5,634 nucleotides of DNA from an uncultured Oscillibacter sp. (lineage in GTDB: Bacteria > Bacillota > Clostridia > Oscillospirales > Oscillospiraceae): positions 1 to 5,634 of the forward strand of contig NZ_CAJULS010000144.1 of assembly GCF_910587525.1 (NCBI RefSeq), given 5' to 3'. Position 1 is the stretch's first letter. Each line of letters opens with the position of its first letter. Both the position numbers and the translations under genes were made by a program. The notes beneath the pieces were generated by a model. That model worked only from the letters and a program-made list of their open reading frames with translations. It was not told where the DNA came from and did no database searches. Positions 3,948 through 5,634 of the stretch are shown here, piece by piece.

Positions 3948-4394
3948 TTATTTTTCAAGCTCTCGCAGCACGGCCTTCTCAATCCGCCTGGCGGCCTCGT
4001 CCGCCATCCGGGGACCCTCGCGCCGCCCGGTAATCTTGTACATGTATTTACCCGGCGCCAGGTCCCTCCGGAGCCGGACGCCCAGCGCCGGCACATACCG
4101 CCCCGGCGTCTGGACATGTCCGTTTTACAGAGCGTTGGTGATGTATCCCGCAGCGGCTCCGTCCAAATAGGTCTCCTTCTTCGCACGGACGGCTACATAA
4201 CCCTTTCCGCTGCCCACCTGGTACTCCTGCACCCCGGCCACACGGCCAGAGCCGCTGATCCGGTTTTGCACATCCTCCAGAAGGTACTCGCCCACGGCCT
4301 CAAACACGTCCGCTTTGGCCTGCCGGACTGCCTCCGGCAGGCGTTCAAATGCCTTCTGTGCCTGCCGCAGGCCATGGATCTTCACCGACTGCAT
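3948..4394 (-). pseudogene. HK97 gp10-like phage neck/tail protein broken by an in-frame ochre codon
   Basis: The ATG at 4394 overlaps the upstream stop (TGATG) and has AGGAGG 7 nt before it. The first 89 residues (MQSVKIHGLRQAQKAF, ...YLLEDVQNRI, ...VRAKKETYLDGAAAGYITNAL) are typical of HK97 gp10-like proteins at the head-tail interface. A TAA at 4125-4127 follows, yet the same frame continues without another stop for 58 codons: NGHVQTPGRYVPALGVRL, later YMYKITGRREGPRMADEAAR and IEKAVLRELEK, ending at TAA 3948-3950. Reading through gives 148 residues, the normal family size, and the C-terminal part is clearly the second half of the same protein. A single G-to-T change (GAA to TAA) explains it. 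Recoding of TAA is unlikely because the endolysin also ends in TAA. The shortened protein may be nonfunctional. Confidence 0.8.
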
Positions 4395-4999
4395 CAGACA
4401 TCCTCCTGCCGTTCCAGAACGTACTCATTCTTCCAGGGATCCAGGTCCAGCGTCTGGCGGATGGTATAAGGGGATTCTCCCCGGGGCCGGACCAGGTCGC
4501 CGGGCCGCAGGAGGATTGCTTTGGGTGTCACAAGAATACGCTGGCGCAGATTTGTGCGGAATACCTCCTCCGCCTCATTCCGGATATATTTCTCTGTCAA
4601 AATACCGAGAAACGTAAGAGCCGCCTGTTGGATAGCCGAGGGCCGGTTCAGCGCGTCCCGCCCCTTCCGGTCCTGCGGTTCCGCCGTCAGGATCGCGGGT
4701 TCTGCAAGCGCTGCCCGCACTGTCTGAAAGCCAGGGGCACCGTCGGTAATGGCGGTGAGGACGCAAAACTGCCCGCGCCAGAGAAAGGTGTTGTGCAGGG
4801 TTAGTCTGGGATTTCGACGCAGGGTAAAAGTCAAGCCTCTGGCCCCGATGCCAATGGAGGAAAAGAGGTTCTTCCGGGTATCCTGCTCCACCGCCGCCCA
4901 GGTATTGCGCTCGGTTTTCCAGTTGAAGGCGTTGGTCTCCGGACAGTGGGTCAGGCACTGGATCTGTATGTGTTCCCTGAGGCCGCTCCCTGTGGTCAT
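4394..4999 (-). CDS. Phage head-closure / head-tail joining protein
   Basis: 201 residues, apparently intact. The ATG at 4999 lies 6 nt after the connector stop, with GGAGGG about 9 nt upstream. Residues ~30-92 (RNTWAAVEQDTRKNLF, GLTFTLRRNPRLTLHN, LWRGQFCVLTAITDG) follow the layout of siphophage head-closure proteins: a Trp-containing strand, then the 'F.LR..P.L...' strand, then 'G..Y.I..I'. The C-terminal part (~130-200: PGDLVRPRGESPYTIRQTL, DPWKNEYVLERQEDV) looks like a second small beta domain. Such proteins plug the DNA exit channel between connector and tail. Position between connector and gp10-like genes is exactly as expected. It could instead be another neck protein of similar fold. 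Its stop overlaps the next start by one base. Confidence 0.65.
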   Translation of the reverse strand: MTTGSGLREHIQIQCLTHCPETNAFNWKTERNTWAAVEQDTRKNLFSSIGIGARGLTFTLRRNPRLTLHNTFLWRGQFCVLTAITDGAPGFQTVRAALAEPAILTAEPQDRKGRDALNRPSAIQQAALTFLGILTEKYIRNEAEEVFRTNLRQRILVTPKAILLRPGDLVRPRGESPYTIRQTLDLDPWKNEYVLERQEDV

Positions 5000-5005
5000 A
5001 ACAGA

Positions 5006-5242
5006 TCACCCTCCCCCAGAACCAGATGTGTCCAGATTGGACACATCTGGTTTCGTCAGCTTCAGCTGGTTGAGCAGACGCCGGAAAGAAGGGTTCTCTG
5101 CCGTAGAGGTGCCCACGAAGGAGATGTCCCGCCGGTCCCAGGCGTCCAGCACCAGGGCGTTGACGCACAGGTCGTACTGCGCCCGGCGGGGCGTGCCTTC
5201 CTCCGGTTCCGCTACCCCGGCCTGGGCCATGTATCCCGCGGC
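5006..5242 (-). pseudogene. 5'-truncated phage head-tail connector (gp6-like), C-terminal ~78 residues
   Basis: The recognisable part reads AAGYMAQAGVAEPEE, RAQYDLCVNALVLDAWDRR, SFRRLLNQLKLTKPD and ends with a Gly/Ser tail (SGSGGG). The DLCVNALVLDAWDRRD helix and the NPSFRRLLNQLKL helix are typical of the C-terminal half of head-tail connector proteins that bind the portal. A methionine at 5230 could serve as a start but has no ribosome binding site, and phage-like residues continue before it, up to about 5242. Beyond that point the minus frame loses sense and a plus-strand gene begins. The N-terminal half and all head genes upstream (portal, terminase, protease, capsid) are therefore gone. 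A perfect 14-bp inverted repeat lies inside the last codons. Confidence 0.6.
5020..5052. repeat. Perfect 14-bp inverted repeat in the 3' end of the connector gene
   Basis: AACCAGATGTGTCC (5020-5033) and GGACACATCTGGTT (5039-5052) flank a 5-nt loop. It lies in coding sequence (KPDVSNLDTSG) about 20 bases before the Shine-Dalgarno of the head-closure gene. No U-tract follows on either strand, so it is not an intrinsic terminator. It may tune coupling or mRNA processing between the two genes. Confidence 0.7.
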
Positions 5243-5259
5243 GCACCAAGACGGTCTAC

Positions 5260-5562
5260 ATGGTCTACTACCGGGACACCAGCGGGAGTGGCTATCAGTG
5301 GAGACAGCAGGCCCTCACCCGCGAGCGGGGCCAGGAGATCGTGGACGCGGGGGCCGCTGTGGAGCGGCGGGTGCTGGCGATCCCCGCTGACCGCTCCTAT
5401 ATCACCGTGGAGCCGGGCCAGACCGCCGAAAGCTACACCGCCGGACTTCGGCAAAAGTATATTACCGCCCTTGTACTGGCGGGGGCCTATGTGATACTGT
5501 ATGCGGCGGCGTGGTGTGTGATATGGGCAAGCAGGCGAAAAATTCAGAGGACGGGATTATGA
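5260..5562 (+). CDS. Single-pass membrane protein of unknown function, probably 5'-truncated
   Basis: From the ATG at 5260 the frame gives 100 residues with GC-rich, protein-like codon use. No ribosome binding site precedes this ATG, and sensible residues continue before it (RRTKTVY, 5239-5259), so the true start was probably lost at the junction near 5243 with the phage connector remnant. Residues 1-65 are polar and look extracytoplasmic or cytosolic (YYRDTSGSGYQWRQ, LTRERGQEIVDAGAAVERR, PADRSYITVEPGQ). Residues ~68-90 form one hydrophobic segment (ITALVLAGAYVILYAAAW), followed by SRRKIQR, a stop-transfer style tail. I do not recognise a family. It runs opposite to the phage genes and overlaps the next plus-strand gene by ATGA, so it belongs to a different operon, from host DNA or another element. 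Confidence 0.6.
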   Translation: MVYYRDTSGSGYQWRQQALTRERGQEIVDAGAAVERRVLAIPADRSYITVEPGQTAESYTAGLRQKYITALVLAGAYVILYAAAWCVIWASRRKIQRTGL

Positions 5563-5634
5563 AAAGAGAAACAGATGACTTTTCAAACTGGCGATTGCAA
5601 CAAGAGAATATGTCAAAACCGTTTCCGTATGTTT
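5559..5634 (+). CDS. Start of an unknown gene running off the right edge
   Basis: The ATG at 5559 overlaps the stop of the preceding membrane protein (ATGA), with AGAGG about 9 nt upstream. The visible 25 residues begin MKRETDDFSNWRLQQENM and continue SKPFPYV. Codon use is more AT-rich than in the gene before it. Too little is present to name a family. The overlap suggests coupled translation with the membrane protein. Confidence 0.5.
   Translation, partial: MKRETDDFSNWRLQQENMSKPFPYV

Noticed and set aside
1..5634. CRISPR array or other regular spaced repeats
   Set aside because: No repeat of CRISPR length recurs; only short hairpins and 8-9 base repeats were seen.

Overview
The window looks like the late (lysis) end of a decayed tailed-phage prophage in a GC-rich clostridial Firmicute, probably a gut Oscillospiraceae relative. 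The basis is strong AGGAGG-type ribosome binding sites, GC-rich codon use, a Bacteriophage_holin_4-type holin, a GH24 endolysin with an S-layer-homology-like tail, and a short holin-like type I toxin. The organism is an inference from style; no marker gene is present.

Layout: (1) 1-460 holds the start of a minus-strand gene running off the left edge (Pro/Glu-rich, AT-hook-like), with its own promoter and strong hairpins. (2) 460-840 is AT-rich, with a promoter and a small Cys-rich ORF on the plus strand and two minus-oriented terminators. (3) 845-867 is an isolated 3' end of a tRNA (minus strand, ending in CCA) followed at once by a terminator. It has no tRNA body, so it is the expected junction of an element integrated into a tRNA 3' end, with host DNA to the left and the element to the right. 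(4) 870-1560 is an AT-rich stretch with no convincing gene. (5) 1566-1942 is a compact type I toxin-antitoxin locus: a 28-residue membrane toxin on plus and a roughly 90-nt antisense RNA on minus, driven by a perfect consensus promoter. (6) 1936-5242 is a minus-strand phage late operon. In transcription order it has a head-tail connector (5' end lost), a head-closure protein, an HK97 gp10-like protein (broken by an ochre codon), a tail terminator (only the N-terminal part), then directly the holin, an unknown protein and the endolysin. The genes overlap by 1-4 nt (TGATG or ATGA), as in a coupled operon. (7) From about 5243 to the end the coding strand flips to plus, with a single-pass membrane protein and the start of a further gene.

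Together the junctions show that the prophage has lost everything between the tail terminator and the holin (tail tube, tape measure, baseplate, fibres) and everything upstream of the connector, while the lysis cassette and the TA locus remain intact. The most noteworthy features are the TA locus tucked between the lysis genes and the att site, and an in-frame internal Shine-Dalgarno plus ATG inside the endolysin that should yield its C-terminal binding domain as a separate 68-residue protein.
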